Source of the DNA: Parapristionchus giblindavisi
Taxonomy: Eukaryota > Nematoda > Chromadorea > Rhabditida > Diplogasteridae
Assembly: GCA_943737045.1 (NCBI GenBank)
Contig: CALSFV010000320.1
Coordinates: 243,501-307,500, forward strand
Direction: 5' to 3'
Length of the DNA: 64,000 nt
Positions 1 through 11,163 of the stretch are shown in pieces. Within the stretch, counting starts at the first letter, position 1. The number at the start of each line of letters is the position of its first letter. The position numbers and the translations under genes are program-made. The notes under the pieces were generated by a model. It ran no database searches and was not told the DNA's origin. It was given only the letters and a program-made list of their open reading frames with translations.

Positions 1-570
1 GATCCCACTCAAAGTATACCCACAACACAGAACACAAGTTATTATTACCGGCACTCGAACTTTTATCAATATCCGCCCTTAGAAAACGATTTGAGCAACC
101 AGTTTCACGTCATTATTTATCCAAATATTTAGTAACAAGAGCATGTTAATGGATTTCGATTTGCCTTTCATTCGCTTCGAAGCCAACACTTCATGTGATC
201 GAGAGACCGGGGATTATTGGGGAAAAACAAAAACGCGTCCTGAATATGCAAATTTCACGGTGCCCTCAGGGAAAATGGTCAATATAAAATATAATGACTT
301 TTATTTTATGTAGACTAGTAGATCTTGCTACGTTCTTTGTCTATAAATGATCGACTTTGATATGAGGTGATTGTAGCCCTTGGGCTAAGCTTGGGCTTGG
401 CTTCGAGTAGAGATTATCGCGTACGCGCTTGTCTTTTCACTCTTGTCACAAACCTGAAACGCACAATCGGCGGGTTGATAGCGATGAGAGAATTGGAAAG
501 ACACTCGTGTTTCTCATGTCAGCTATCAGTTGCATCAACAGTTGCACAGTTGGGGTTAATCAAATATTAT

Positions 571-761
571 CACACATTTATAGTACCCTCGCCATTGTTT
601 TTACATAGTGGGTCGTGTTTCGAAAGATGGTGGTTCGATTTAGAAAATTCGTTATTTTTGCTTAAAAGTCGACATTTCTAGGTTCGTTTCGCATCAAGTG
701 ACCCGAAAATAAGCTATATAGTGGGTCAATCCTCGCGTTACGAGAGTATGAAAATGTATGA
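571..761. mobile_element. MITE of the CATACAT family (degenerate)
   Basis: Shares the internal sequence (GTGGGTC and CGAG motifs) and ends (CACATTTATAG ... AAAATGTATG) of the better-preserved copies at 1150-1330 and 38619-38811. The flanks AATATTAT and AACATTAG could be a decayed 8-bp target duplication. Confidence 0.5.
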
Positions 762-1149
762 ACATTAGGCCTAATGGACAACAATGGTTTGGCGGGTTTC
801 GCTTTCTGTCAGTAAATCACCCCCCCCCCCCCCTTCCATCATCGATTACATTGTCGCTAGCGGCAAAACCCACCCGGTTTTGCCAAAATTCACTCAAAAA
901 TAAATACGATTTAGCCACCAAAATTAGTACAAAACTGATGACATTTTTGTGTCCCATCCTTTTTGCATCCGACCCACCCGATTTTATTGACCAGCAAAAA
1001 AGGCTGTCCGCGTATAAGTGGTTTAATGTGTTCTTATGAGCAACTCAATCTAATTGAGCCTTGAACAGAGACCACACGTTAACAGTTCTCATTGGTTCGC
1101 ACGCCGGTATACTGGTATCCAGCATGGGCGCATCTTTACACTATCAAAT

Positions 1150-1330
1150 CATACATTTTCGGTACAATCCACGTTTATTTTTATATAGTGGGTAAATTCT
1201 CGAAATATGGTGGATTCATTCACAAAATTCGTTATTTTTTTCATTTTTAGCTTCCTTTCGCATCCAGTGGCCTAAAATGGGCCTTATATAGTGCGTCAAT
1301 CCTCGCATTGCGAGGGTATGAAAATGTATG
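1150..1330. mobile_element. MITE, CATACATTTTCG ends, 8-9 bp target duplication
   Basis: Begins CATACATTTTCGG and ends GAAAATGTATG, an inverted pair. CTATCAAAT stands directly on both sides (1141-1149 and 1331-1339), which supports an 8-9 bp target-site duplication. A duplication of that size suggests an hAT- or Mutator-like mobilising enzyme. There is no coding capacity. An inverted copy lies at about 42930-43118. Confidence 0.8.
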
Positions 1331-1559
1331 CTATCAAATGACTGACACATGCACTACTTCAAAATGGACATATTGGTATTCTAGTTTTCAAAGTATATGG
1401 CTTCCAACAAAATACTGCATACAACTCCATGCATATTTTATATCCAATCAGGTATATTTTATATCCTATCATTTTATATCCTAACACGCGTCACGCGGAA
1501 ATGGCTGAAAAAAAGAGGATTGTTCCAAGAAATTTCCTCCACTATATAAGGGATTGCAT

Positions 1560-2290
1560 GCATTGAATTCAAGACAGCGAACATACTCTTAAAGGCAACG
1601 CTATACACAGACAGCAGCATATATGAGAGGAATTGTCGCTGAGGACAAGACCCTCCCGGTTTTAGCACCCGATCCACCCGATTTTAATTTCCAGCGACAA
1701 AGTTTGCCCATGCATGAATAAGATGTTTGATCATGGCTACATTCAAGTTGATATGATTCAATAACATGGTCAGAGAGGAGTCATCCCAATCGACAATTGC
1801 ACTGATAAGACCATATGAGTCTATATCGGAACACGAATTCACCAGGCGCACACGTAACTTTCACTTTCTCTCCCACTCTCTATCTCCTTTTCTTTCTCTC
1901 ACAGTTTCTCTCTCCCTCTCTCTTTTTACCTGCCAATCAACCATCTATGCCAATTATCTGATTTTAACATTAATGTGCACGAAAATCTATATTGGACGAA
2001 AGGCTGTGCGCAAAACGGAGAATTGAATAATCGGATATTTTGGCGCCGGTGTCTGCGCCCTGGGGGATTGGGGGCCCCCATTCCTACAATTCCCCCAATC
2101 CACCGTAATAAATATATAAAGTATAATTTCATAGTAACCAATCAATAAATAGAATAGTACCGTAATCAATCAATAAATACAATTCTACCGTACCTGTCTC
2201 TCCTCAAAGAGCGCGAAAGCCACCATCAAAATTGCTCCTGGATGTTATCTTCTCCAAAGTATTTCATGCCATAACGTATGCTGCGGGTCT
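1560..2290 (-). repeat. Inverted repeat partner of 9276-10000
   Basis: Reverse complement of 9276-10000 over the Crn exon, the following AT-rich intron, the GGGGCCCC-containing block and the GA-rich block. The two copies diverge by scattered substitutions. Confidence 0.85.
2194..2288 (-). pseudogene. Crooked-neck (CRNKL1-like) HAT-repeat exon, frameshifted
   Basis: On the minus strand a TTTCAG acceptor precedes an exon ending CAG at a GTACGG donor. It translates as an RYGMKYFGEDNIQEQF segment and then, after a one-base loss in a T run, as LMVAFALFEERQ. This is the pattern of a HAT (half-a-TPR) repeat of Crooked neck/CRNKL1/Clf1, the scaffold of the Prp19-associated spliceosome. Adding the missing base would make 32 codons. 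No neighbouring exon continues the protein in the correct order, so this is a displaced, broken exon. The same one-base loss is present at 32789-32883 and 9276-9364, so it predates the duplications. Confidence 0.75.
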
Positions 2291-2888
2291 GAAACGAATC
2301 GGAACTAAACCAAAATAAGGGAAATAAATATATGATATATTGCAAAGCTATTTGCGCAGGAACTATAATTTTAGAAGACCCGCCCTCTGAACGGTAGGGT
2401 CTCAAAATCGGTCCTCCCCCAAAAAAATTATTTTATGCCCTGAGGGCAAATGACGAGCTATAACTACGATAATCAGCTGATAAACATTACTCGCCACTAG
2501 CATCATTTCAGCGCTTAGAACGGGTTATTAGCACATCTAGAAGCAGAGTTATAAATTTTGGGGCTCAAAGTTGCGACCCTGCTACAGCTTGAAATCGGAA
2601 TCGAAGCCATTCCGGATTGTGTGACTGTGCAGCCCTTGTGGGGGTCTCCACTCTCACAATGTTTTAGAAGAACAGGATCTTTCGCTAAAGAAATGTAAAT
2701 TTCCAAAAAAGTGTATATCGATTGCATCATCACTACGCATCAGTGAACTAATTTAATGGTACCAACACATCATGGTACTATTCCCTGATAAATTCTGTAC
2801 ATTGACTGAAAAGATCAGCTTGATTGCTTTTCTGGATCAAAAGTTATAAAAAAATGAAAAAGTGTCCCATGACTTTTAGGCTACACTG

Positions 2889-3095
2889 TATATGGAAGAT
2901 GTTCACGATAGTTAAATGGTATAAACGATATAGTACATCATACACGGTACGAGGGGATATACTGTATCATACCATTTGAAATGATTTCGATCTATCTCTA
3001 CGTGCTACTCAAAATGAATGATAGCACTTCTGATAGCAAGTGCCAGGCTCATAGACCAATGACCATACATGGGAGGCATCACAATCACGATCAAC
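2889..3095. repeat. Inverted repeat pair with 6425-6630
   Basis: This ~205-bp block recurs in reverse complement at 6425-6630, so copy 1 can fold into a large stem with a 3.3-kb loop. In copy 2 the left partner is intact (about 33490-33695) but most of the right partner is deleted near 37768. Confidence 0.85.
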
Positions 3096-3639
3096 ATCGA
3101 TAACCCGCAACAGTCAATTTCATGTTTCACCACGGTGATATAGTCAGAATTCAAGGCTCACAAATGATAGATATGATGCAAGAGGTTCAACTATTAAAAT
3201 CTCGAACAACTAACTATATATCGAGTCTAGATGGCATATCTCTTCCACTCTCATCAGACTTGAAGAGAACGAGGAAGGGATAGATAGATAGATAATTCAA
3301 TACACGGAATCCGAGTCCAAACAAGTCATACATTTTCGCCCCACTCACAATCAGTTGTTTTTGCGAATTATAAACTGACCCGAAATTAGAACAAAACTGA
3401 CCCGATCAACATCTCAAGTACTCGAAACTGACCCGACCTTAGGTGATTCTTACTAATCTCGATCTCCCGCATATTCCTAGATGGGTCTCGAGTTTCAAAA
3501 CTGACCGCATCGACAAAAAGTGCTCACTCACAATGTGGGTGCTCGAAAATGTATGAAACAAGTTATTATTATTACCTGATTGATTCTCTGAGATCATTGG
3601 TTGTGTGGTGTTACATTGCACGTTTTGAAATGCACGCCG

Positions 3640-3950
3640 TGCGCACGCATACATTATGCTAAGACCAACAATTTTTGGCTCCGCCAACTGGTCAGATTTC
3701 ACCAAAAATTTTAAAACTGGTCAGATTTGCCAAAAATCGCTTATTTTTCGCTTATTTTCACGTAAATAACGTGATAACGTTTTTACGACAAGATAGGAGT
3801 GACATAAACATAGAAAAGTGGTCAAAACCCGAACGAACAAGCAAACATATTGTGGTAAACCACTTATCAATATTTGCCCTATTGGCAGCAGAGATGTGCA
3901 TTTTTAGTTTTTCGCTTTTCCGATACTCCCTGTCCCTTGTATTCGTAGAG
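3640..3950. other. Low-information stretch, no gene seen
   Basis: It contains repeated CTGGTCAG..TTT..CCAAAAA phrases and short open frames on both strands, but no splice-bounded exon I would defend. In copy 2 the equivalent sequence ends in an exon candidate at 34522-34612. Only part of that candidate's frame survives here. Confidence 0.5.
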
Positions 3951-4108
3951 CACAAAAAAAAGGCAAGAGTTGTGGTTCCCTAAAATATTCTAACTAATAT
4001 ATCATTGAACAGAATATATATGACTATTTAATGAAAGTTGTGAAATTCATGATTTTTTTAAATATCATGATGAAAAATGAGACGTTCTTCTACATCTTCT
4101 TTCGATAG

Positions 4109-4388
4109 CTATTGATTACGAACTTTGTAGAACTGAAGAGATCCGGCACCCGAGTTTGGGCCGAAATGAGCGTTGACGAATCCCTTAGGCTGAATTTGTT
4201 GTAAAATTAGGTTTTTAAAGGAAATTCGACTTCAATGGATTGTGAAACTCAAAACATACATGAAGTCCGAGTGGAGGATTGGGAAAGGTGAACTGTTCGG
4301 AGATGGGAGTTTCGACCGCGTTCACGTCGAAAGTCTCTCCCAGTTGGTCAGCTTCTCTCTCGTCCTCAGCGTATGTCAGTCCCCACAT
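4109..4388 (-). CDS. Two-exon fragment of an unrecognised gene (copy 1)
   Basis: Minus-strand exon 4260-4388 has a TTTTCAG acceptor, 43 codons beginning MWGLTYAEDEREADQ, and a GTATGT donor. Exon 4109-4189 has an ATTCAG acceptor and 26 codons containing GFVNAHFGPNSGAGS, ending in TAG. The intron is 70 bp and the phase is 0 at the junction, so the two join in frame. I do not recognise the family; the glycine-rich FGPN segment and the acidic YAEDERE segment are the only landmarks. Copy 2 (35404-35678) has lost 5 bp at the start of the last exon, which changes its reading frame and makes this copy the better preserved one. Confidence 0.55.
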
Positions 4389-5337
4389 CTGAAAACAAAA
4401 AAATAAATCAGTCTCGTAAAGCTTCTATTAGTCGACGGAGGTTTCAGGACAGGCAGTTTGGTACAGGATATTAGGCATGATTAATATACATTACAAAAAC
4501 ACGAGTAACGCAACTTATAAATACCGAAAAGAATAAGTATTTCGTTAGGAAATTATTTGTAAGCATTTGAATGTGCCCGGAGAGAGAACCGGAAAATAGG
4601 ATGATGACACTAATCAACGCAAGTTGGTCAACTAGAGCAGAAACTGTGTCAACTTTTGCATCCAGATTATCGTAAACATTTTGCTATTTTTTTCTGATTT
4701 AGTCTCGAGTATTATGAATTGAAATTGCTTTTAAAGATATTTTCCAAAGGCGATGGATCTGGGAGAATATTCGATTTGAGGAATTAATTTATGTTGTGAT
4801 TGAAATGAAAAGCACTTGAAAGTAATCATAATTTATAATAAATTTATTGCACTCTTTTTACATATTAAAATACTTACAATGTTAAAAATATTCAGAAAAT
4901 AAATAAAAATTTAGATTTTTCAAATCAAATAATAGACGAGTAATGAATCTGACCTAGCCGATCAAGCATTGGACGCGTTGCGTTTCGCACTGAAGCGGTT
5001 TTCAAAATTCAAATTTTCAGCTTGAAATGTATTATTTTTATTATTTTCTTTATTCGCAGTTTGTTTGGCGTACCTATGTATCGATTAGGCTGAGCGTCGG
5101 GGACGCTGAAATCTTCTATTGGCTCTCTTTCTTTGCTTTGGCCTAAATTTACCCGTTTTCAGCTCACTTTCAATCGTTTTCCTTCGGTCTTTTTGCTGTT
5201 GGCGTTAATTTCGTTTGATATGAGTTTAAAATTCTTTCATAATCAACTCGTTCTTTTCATTTGTCGTGGTTAGAACCAAAACTTAATACTTTAAGTATTT
5301 ATTTAATTATTAGATATTAATGATTTACAGCTAATAA

Positions 5338-5421
5338 GAAGATGATCATGAAGACGAAGATGAGCAGGCAAAGTTGGAGATGAAAGGATTCATTGTAGAT
5401 CAAGATGGTGATGCTGAAGGG
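5338..5421 (+). CDS. Acidic exon fragment, possibly SPT6-like N-terminus (copy 1)
   Basis: Open frame EDDHEDEDEQAKLEMKGFIV followed by DQDGDAEG, ending at a GTTAGT donor in phase 0. A TTACAG lies just upstream, but two TAA codons sit between it and the open frame, so the true acceptor is probably the AAG next to the frame. A run of acidic residues before an MKGFIVD-type phrase is reminiscent of the acidic N-terminus of the elongation factor SPT6. That identification is weak and is inference. Twin at 36628-36711. Confidence 0.4.
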
Positions 5422-6017
5422 GTTAGTGTTTTGTTATTTATGTTATTTTTTTATGTATTTATTCGATATTATAACCAAATGTCTGTTATCCATGTAAGAT
5501 ACTGTGAACGCATTGGTTTGCGAACCACACACATTTAAGTAGGCAGTGTAATTGTCTTAATGATTAATTAAATTAATGATATTTATGTGCACAAATATAG
5601 TTTTTCGTGCACATTAATGTTAAAATCAGATAATTGGCATAGATGGTTGATTGGCAGTTAAAAAGAGAGAGGGAGAGAGAGACTGTGAGAGAAAGAAAAG
5701 GAGATAGAGAGTGGGAAAGAAAATGAAAGGTACGTGTGCGCCTGGTGAATTCGTGTTCCGATATAGACTGATATGGTCAAATACAGTGACGGATACGCTA
5801 CCGTATACGGTCCCGGAACTCAGGTAGAGGAGATCAATTGATAAAGTAAATAAAATAAAATAAAATGCAATAAAATTGCGTTTTGAAGAAGTTGTTAAAT
5901 CCATGTATCTGCTTGTCTATCTCTGTTTGGCATTATTTTTTTTGCTTAAATCATTGAAACAGAAAGTGAATCGGTGTGTGTATGAAATGTTTTATTTCAT
6001 TTATCTTTTCTTTGCAG

Positions 6018-6137
6018 GGAGGAGTGGTCGGTGAGACTACCCAGTTCACTGTGTGTGCTAAACACGGTCATGCCAAGGAACTATCTGTATCTATAGAAAG
6101 ACCCGCTCAGGCTAATATCAACATTCACGACAATAAG
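6018..6137 (+). CDS. Filamin Ig-repeat exon fragment (copy 1)
   Basis: A 40-codon exon between a strong CTTTGCAG acceptor and a GTTGGT donor, phase 0 at both ends. The protein has the filamin repeat pattern: VGETTQFTVCAKHGHAKELS, then VSIERPAQANI and HDNK, matching the G-x-x-x-x-F-x-V ... L-x-V-x-I-x-x-P ... DNK signature of filamin Ig domains (actin cross-linkers). It covers about half of one ~95-residue repeat. No other filamin exon follows within the copy, so this is a displaced fragment. Its twin at 37309-37428 differs by one residue (N to K before IHDNK). Confidence 0.7.
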
Positions 6138-6937
6138 GTTGGTGTAGCGTGTGGACGGATGTTGAAAGAAATAGCAAGCATGGGGTTTATGTGCATTTGT
6201 CATTTGACTTATTGTTAGATCGGAGTCTAGTAGAGTATCACAGTGAATGATTTTGGGGATGAATGGGGGGGGGGTGGGAACAGCCGATATCTATCTTACG
6301 AAAGCAGCTGATTGAACAAAGTAAACGTAGTTTTGAAAAGGAATGCCTGATTATCGATTGATTTCAACGCTTTACCTCTTGGAAAACTAAGATAATATCT
6401 GATTGCAAGACATGTATACTATTATTTATATCGTGATTGTGATGCCTCCCATGTATGGTCATTGGTCTATGAGCCTGGCACTTGCTATCAGAAGTGCTAT
6501 CATTCATTTTGAGTAGCACGTAGAGATAGATCGAAATCATTTCAAATGGTATGATACAGTATATCCCCTCGTACCGTGTATGGTGTACTATATCGTTTAT
6601 ACCATTTAACTATCGTGAGCATCTTCCATATATCTATATCTGTCTGTTGATTCAGTTGATTTGGTTCTCGTGTAAAAAAGAGATGAATATTGGAGAGGGA
6701 GAGAGAGAGAGAGAATGATTGGATGATTGAGAGAGACTGAAGTTTTGTGCATAGGTGGGCTCGTTAAAACTAATTCTCTTTGCACATAGCCTTGCCGTCC
6801 CGTGCTGGGCTTTGCGCATAGCTTTTCCTCGCAAATATTGGAAAATTTCCAGCCAAATGTGCTCAAAAATGGCCAAGCGCATAGCCTTGCCTTACAATTC
6901 CCCGGTTTGCGCACAGCCTTACCCCCAGTGTGCACAC

Positions 6938-7835
6938 CAGGGCTGGGACAAAAAATTTTTCGGCCAAAAAATTTTTTGTTTGGGTCTAACAAAAAAAATT
7001 TCTCACCAAACAAAAAAAACAAAAAAAAGACAATAAAATTATTTTTTCCCCACTTTTCCGAGAAAATTTTAATCTCTTAATAAAATTTTTATCTCGTGTT
7101 AGTCTTCCTTCCAATAACAACTACTCTTAATTGAGAGTTTAAATTCTTAAAATTAACAACTAAATCAAAGATTGAAGCTAAATTCGCTATTGATTCGTTA
7201 TCGGCAGAATTTTATTGATTGGTCAAAGAAAGGAAATCTGGAAATTGTGCTTCGCTATTATCATGAAGAACGTGGGAACAATTATGTGACATTCTGTTCT
7301 CTATTAGATTCGAGAGACGAAAGTGTAGCCAGTGTAGCTCAGTTGTTAGTAGTAAGCGCTTGTAGCCGCGCCACGCATTTTCGATTCCCGTTTACATATC
7401 TCTATATATTCATATTTTAAAATTCGAAAAGGCCCGTTGTCCCTTGCATTCCCTTGGTGCAAAAACGAACATTCAGCTCGGATTACCGTATTCCGGGGCA
7501 TCTATAATTTTACAGAAAATTAGTTTTGTATTTATTGAGGTATCTATAGTCCTGGCGGTCAGTTTGATCACGAAAAAACTTAGGGTCCCCTTCTTTAAAA
7601 CTGTTTCGTAATATTACAGTCCCCAAAATTATCTTGCGGTAAAAAATTACCAACAAAGCTGATCACAAACTAACATTTCAAGCAAATTTGTGTTAATTTT
7701 CTATATCCGTTTTTTTGTTATTTTTTGGTTTTTGCAGAAAAACCAAACAAAAAAATACCAAACAATAAATTCTCAAAAACCCAAAAAAAAACCCAAAAAA
7801 ATAAAAAAAATACCAAACAAAAAATCCCAGCCCTG
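6938..7835. mobile_element. Non-autonomous hAT-type element with tRNA-like insert
   Basis: An 898-bp element with inverted ends CAGGGCTGGGA ... TCCCAGCCCTG, flanked on both sides by the perfect 8-bp duplication GTGCACAC (6930-6937 and 7836-7843). CAGGG ends and an 8-bp duplication are hAT hallmarks. It has no transposase. The interior is A/T homopolymer-rich at both ends and holds a tRNA-like sequence at about 7328-7400. Its middle part (about 7141-7340) recurs at 10504-10703. In copy 2 the right half, including the right end, is deleted. Confidence 0.9.
7328..7400 (+). ncRNA. tRNA-like sequence with degenerate A and B boxes
   Basis: TAGCTCAGTTG (7335-7345) resembles an A box, and TTTTCGATTCC (7378-7388) resembles a B box with the leading GG lost. 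The gap is 32 nt, as in tRNA genes. I cannot draw a full cloverleaf. It lies inside the hAT-type element at 6938-7835 and is repeated at 38492-38545 in copy 2. Confidence 0.45.
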
Positions 7836-8086
7836 GTGCACACCTATAGGCAACATTGAATGTAGAGAGGTAGAAAAAGGAAAGACAATAAATGGGTTTA
7901 TAAGAATGGAATATTCTTATTCATTCTCTGTGTGGGTGCCCTATTTGATGGATTGCGCGCCGATAATAAATCTCCCCTTTCTCTGCTTCTCTCTATTCTA
8001 TCTCGGATATTGCACGATATCATATAGGTCAACAAGCTACAAGCGAACTGAGTTAGCTGCTTTCTAATACATTTTTTACTGTTCAG

Positions 8087-8336
8087 ACGCCCGTCATCGT
8101 TCACAAGAACACTAGAATTCAATTGGTCATCATGTGTTCATCAGGAGAGGAGCCTTTTCATTCCTATATTCTACTCGAAGCTGTTCAGATAAGTGTCCAT
8201 ACTGAATTATTTCTGTAAGAATTGAATGGGAAGTTGCTTGTGGTCCTCTTTTATAGGTTTCGAACGTGTTCTGGACGGATGCTGTCTTCAGCTGTCTTTG
8301 AAGCTGATCCTTTCTTCTTTCGACGCCGTGCTCAAG
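8087..8336 (+). CDS. Two-exon fragment of an unrecognised gene (copy 1)
   Basis: Exon 8087-8214 lies between a TGTTCAG acceptor and a GTAAGA donor. Exon 8257-8336 follows a 42-bp intron (TTTTATAG acceptor) and ends at GTAATC. The first exon is open as TPVIVHKNTRIQLVIMCSSG and on to a TELF end. Joined in phase it continues into FRTCSGRMLSSAVFEADPFF. The second exon is also open in another frame (FERVLDGCCLQLSLKLILSS) that would instead match phase 0 of the next exons, so the true frame is ambiguous. The family is not recognised. Copy 2 (40498-40742) lacks five bases at the 3' end of the second exon. Confidence 0.45.
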
Positions 8337-8511
8337 GTAATCTTTTATGATTGTATACGTCACAAAGCTACAGTAGAGGTCGAACGTTCGCATTTAAAAT
8401 ATCTACAATTGTATTGAAATAGCGCGATTTACTGTGTGACATCTATCACACGGGGATGGGTTCTTTTCAGTTTTAATCATAGGTCGAAAAGTATGTTACA
8501 AAGTACCAAGC

Positions 8512-8660
8512 CTGACCGCATTTTGAGCCAAAATTTCCCAAAAATGAGAAAAACCTAACCGCATTTTGAGCCATAATTTCACAAAAATCGAAAAACCTGA
8601 CCTCATTTTGAGACAAATTTGCCAAAAATCGAAAAACCTGACCGCATTTTGAAAACCGAT
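8512..8660 (+). repeat. Minisatellite, unit about 41-43 bp, ~3.5 copies
   Basis: Successive units begin CCTGACCGCATTTTGA and contain CCAAAAAT. The copies diverge by scattered substitutions. A single further copy of the motif occurs in each 1379-bp array unit. Confidence 0.75.
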
Positions 8661-8802
8661 AACCTAGCTATTCGATCTATGGTTTTAATTCCTAATCTTG
8701 AACACTTAAATAGTTTTTGAATAGTTGATTTAATTTGAACTCCGCGACTGAATAAAGCATACGTGATATTATTATTATTATTATAGATTTTTTTAAATTC
8801 AG

Positions 8803-8971
8803 TTTGATCGCGATGGCTCGATCTGGCAGCGATTACTGCACGTACACGCAACTGATATCAAGAACTTGGATACGGTAGGAGTATTGATTGATTGGCTTAA
8901 AATATTTATTGATTGATTTAAGTTATGCGAAGTTCGACGAGCACAACGACTATAGTGACAATGCACGAGCG
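8803..8971 (+). CDS. Two-exon fragment, unrecognised gene
   Basis: Exon 8803-8874 (TTCAG acceptor, GTAGGA donor) gives 24 codons, FDRDGSIWQRLLHVHATDIK then NLDT. Exon 8933-8971 (acceptor ending GCGAAG, GTGAGT donor) gives FDEHNDYSDNARA. Both are phase 0, with a 58-bp intron that also contains an alternative TTTAAG acceptor 10 bp upstream. The pair lies 3' of the exons at 8087-8336 on the same strand and could be the same gene if the second exon there is read in its FERVLDG frame. Confidence 0.4.
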
Positions 8972-9275
8972 GTGAGTTATTTGTTGTTTTAAACTTTCTC
9001 TGTGGGGAACCGTCATCCATGATCTCACTGCTGAGATATGCTGTTGTTGAAACGCGAGTGTAACTGGTTTGGTCGACGTATTGCTTTTTTTTAAAATTAG
9101 AACTTCATTTACTGGTAGCTCGTGGTGCTAATGTGATTAATTTATTTCTTCAATTGAACGCTTGAGGCTGGGGTGTTTAATGATTGAATTTTATGCATCA
9201 GCACAATGTTTTCGTCGATTTGTAGTATGCAAATGAAAGGGAAATCGTACAATCAATCAATATATGATATTGCAG

Positions 9276-9364
9276 GCATATGAGCGTGGCATGGAATAAT
9301 TTGGAGAAGATAACATCCAGGAGCAATTTTGATGGTGGCTTTCGCGCTCTTTCAGGAGAGACAG
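9276..9364 (+). pseudogene. Crooked-neck (CRNKL1-like) HAT exon, inverted copy, stop plus frameshift
   Basis: TTGCAG acceptor, GTACGG donor. It reads AYERGME, then a TAA where the family has an aromatic codon, then FGEDNIQEQF, the same one-base loss as at 2194-2288, and MVAFALFQERQ. Its start is longer and closer to the expected HAT pattern (YER) than the minus-strand copies, but it carries an added nonsense change. Confidence 0.75.
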
Positions 9365-10090
9365 GTACGGTAGAATTGTATTTATTGATTGATTACGGTA
9401 CTATTCTATTTATTGATTGGTTACTATGAAATTATACTTTATATATTTATTACGGTGGATTGGGGGAATTGTAGGAATGGGGGCCCCAATCCCCCAGGGC
9501 GCAGTCGCCGGCGCCAAAATATCCGATTATACAATTCTCCGGTTTGCGCACAGCCTTTCGTCCAATATAGATTTTCGTGCACATTAATGTTAAAATCGGA
9601 TAATTGGCATAGATGGTTGATTGGCAGGTAAAAAGAGAGAGGGAGAGAGAGACTGTGAGAGAAATAAAAGGAGATAGAGAGTGGGAGAGAAAGTGAAAGT
9701 TACGTGTGCGCCTGGTGAATTCGTGTTACGATATAGACTCATATGGTCTTATCAGTGCAATTGTCGATTGGGATGACTCCTCTCTGACCATGTTATTGAA
9801 TCATATCAACTTGAATGTAGCCATGACCAAACATCTTATTCATTCATGGGCAAACTTTGTCGCTGGAAATTAAAATCGGGTGGATCGAGTGCTAAAACCG
9901 GGAGGGTCTTGTCGTCAGCGGCAATTCCGCTCATATATGCTGCTGCCTGTGTATAGCGTTGCCTTTAAGAGTATGTTCGCTGTCTTGAGTACTAGTTTCA
10001 ATGCGTTTATAGAGCATTGATTGCTTGATTAATGGTAGTTCTTCTCGTGTTTGTCGAGTTTAAATAAGTCAATAATATCTATGGTCCCAT

Positions 10091-10147
10091 GATAAAGGGC
10101 ACCTTAATCGATCCATAAACTATGGATCGATTAAGGTACCCTTTATC
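10091..10147. repeat. Short near-perfect palindrome in each array unit
   Basis: GATAAAGGGCACCTTAATCG reads back as its complement through CGATTAAGGTACCCTTTATC, with only a few bases at the centre and one mismatch. The same palindrome recurs at about 11670-11726, 13049-13105, 14428-14484 and 15205-15261. It could form a cruciform at each unit boundary. Confidence 0.85.
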
Positions 10148-10196
10148 GGCTTCTACCGTAAGGAGAAGTTTTAGCAATCAATAAATCGATATTCAG

Positions 10197-10295
10197 ACGC
10201 TCATCGTGCTGCTGAATGGCCACGAAGGTGAAATCTACGCTTCCCTCTTCTCGTGCGATTGTCAAAGCGTCGCTTTGGCTGGATTCTATCAGAAG
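10197..10295 (+). pseudogene. SNRNP40-like WD40 exon, array copy 1
   Basis: A 33-codon exon from ATATTCAG to GTATAC, phase 0: TLIVLLNGHEGEIYASLFSC, DCQSVALAGF, YQK. The GHEGE(I/V)Y opening, the SVA(S/L)AGF strand and the length match the first WD40 blade of the U5 snRNP 40-kDa protein (SNRNP40/Prp8-binding protein). Positions usually occupied by proline-glycine and aspartate in the blade (FxPDG, GFDR) are changed here to cysteines and tyrosine. No further WD40 exon follows, so this is probably a decayed fragment amplified with the array. The long antisense open frame over it is a shadow. Confidence 0.65.
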
Positions 10296-11091
10296 GTATA
10301 CGGTAGATATTTTCGGTACCATTAATTTTCGAAATAGAGTGGGTTGATTTACAAAATGCGTTATTTTTCGCTTAAAAATCGTCATTTTTAGCTTCCTTTC
10401 GCGTCTAGTGGCCTAAAATGGGCCTTATACAGTGGGTCAATCCTCGCATTGCGAGGGTATGGCAATGTATGATGTTATTGGCGAATTTACATGGAAAGTG
10501 ATTTAAATTCTTAAAATTAACAACTAAATCAAAGATTGAAGCTAAATTCGCTATTGATTCGTTATCGGCAGAATTTTATTGATTGGTCAAAGAAAGGAAA
10601 TCTGGAAATTGTGCTTCGCTATTATCATGAAGAACGTGGGAACAATTATGTGACATTCTGTTCTCTATTAGATTCGAGAGACGAAAGTGTAGCCAGTGTA
10701 GCTTGTCCCGGGAGTTTCTGGTTTCAAGTGGTGGACATTACAAGATATGTATGTCTCGTTCCTGATTACTCGAAAAGTATGCTACAAAGTACCAAGCCTG
10801 ACCGTATTTTGAAATCCGATAACTTAGCTATTCGATCTTTGATGTCAATTCTTCTTGATTAATATTAATCTTCACACCATTTCTCTTGATCACTTTAAAC
10901 GAGATAATATTGCTACGTGAAACAAACCGACCGTTGTTTCTGTTGATTCAGTTGATTTGGTTCTCGTGTAAATAAGATGGTGAGATATGAATATTGGAAC
11001 GAGGATTGACCCACTATATATGGTTCATTTTCACCCACTTTCAATCAATAATCGAGCGAATTCAATCGATAATCAATGATATTGATTTCAG

Positions 11092-11163
11092 AATATTACT
11101 CAGTTACTATCGTCGGATGCATCAGATGGCGTGCACGATCGTATGATAAGTGTGTGGAGGAAG
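11092..11163 (+). CDS. 72-bp exon, unrecognised, array unit 1
   Basis: ATTTCAG acceptor, GTACGC donor, 24 phase-0 codons NITQLLSSDASDGVHDRMIS then VWRK. A second frame is also open. Identical copies lie at 12471-12542 and 13850-13921. A single-substitution copy at 41434-41505 (MM instead of MI) follows another coding-like exon there. Family unknown. Confidence 0.4.

Larger units (their letters stand above)
1..8331 (+). repeat. Segmental direct duplication, copy 1 (left end outside window)
   Basis: Nearly identical to 30601-40742 in the same orientation. The first 300 bases match base for base at an offset of 30600. The offset drifts where the copies differ: a C run at about 820 (14 versus 9 C), a ~704-bp block missing here at 3950, and two blocks present here but absent from copy 2 (about 6480-6630 and 7390-7935). 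Homology ends near the donor at 8337. Copy 1 carries exon fragments of Crn, filamin and others, described separately. Copy 1 must continue left of the window. Confidence 0.95.

Noticed and set aside
1766..2026. Recurrent 65-86 codon frame starting MVREESSQST with serine/leucine-rich tail (also at 32361, 11282, 12661, 14040, 41624, 42302)
   Set aside because: It is one strand of the GA/TC-rich block found in every repeat. The frame depends on simple sequence, has no domain, and its complement is open too.
10143..10385. 80-codon minus frame starting MTIFKRKIT repeated in the array
   Set aside because: Antisense shadow of the splice-bounded WD40-like exon at 10197-10295.
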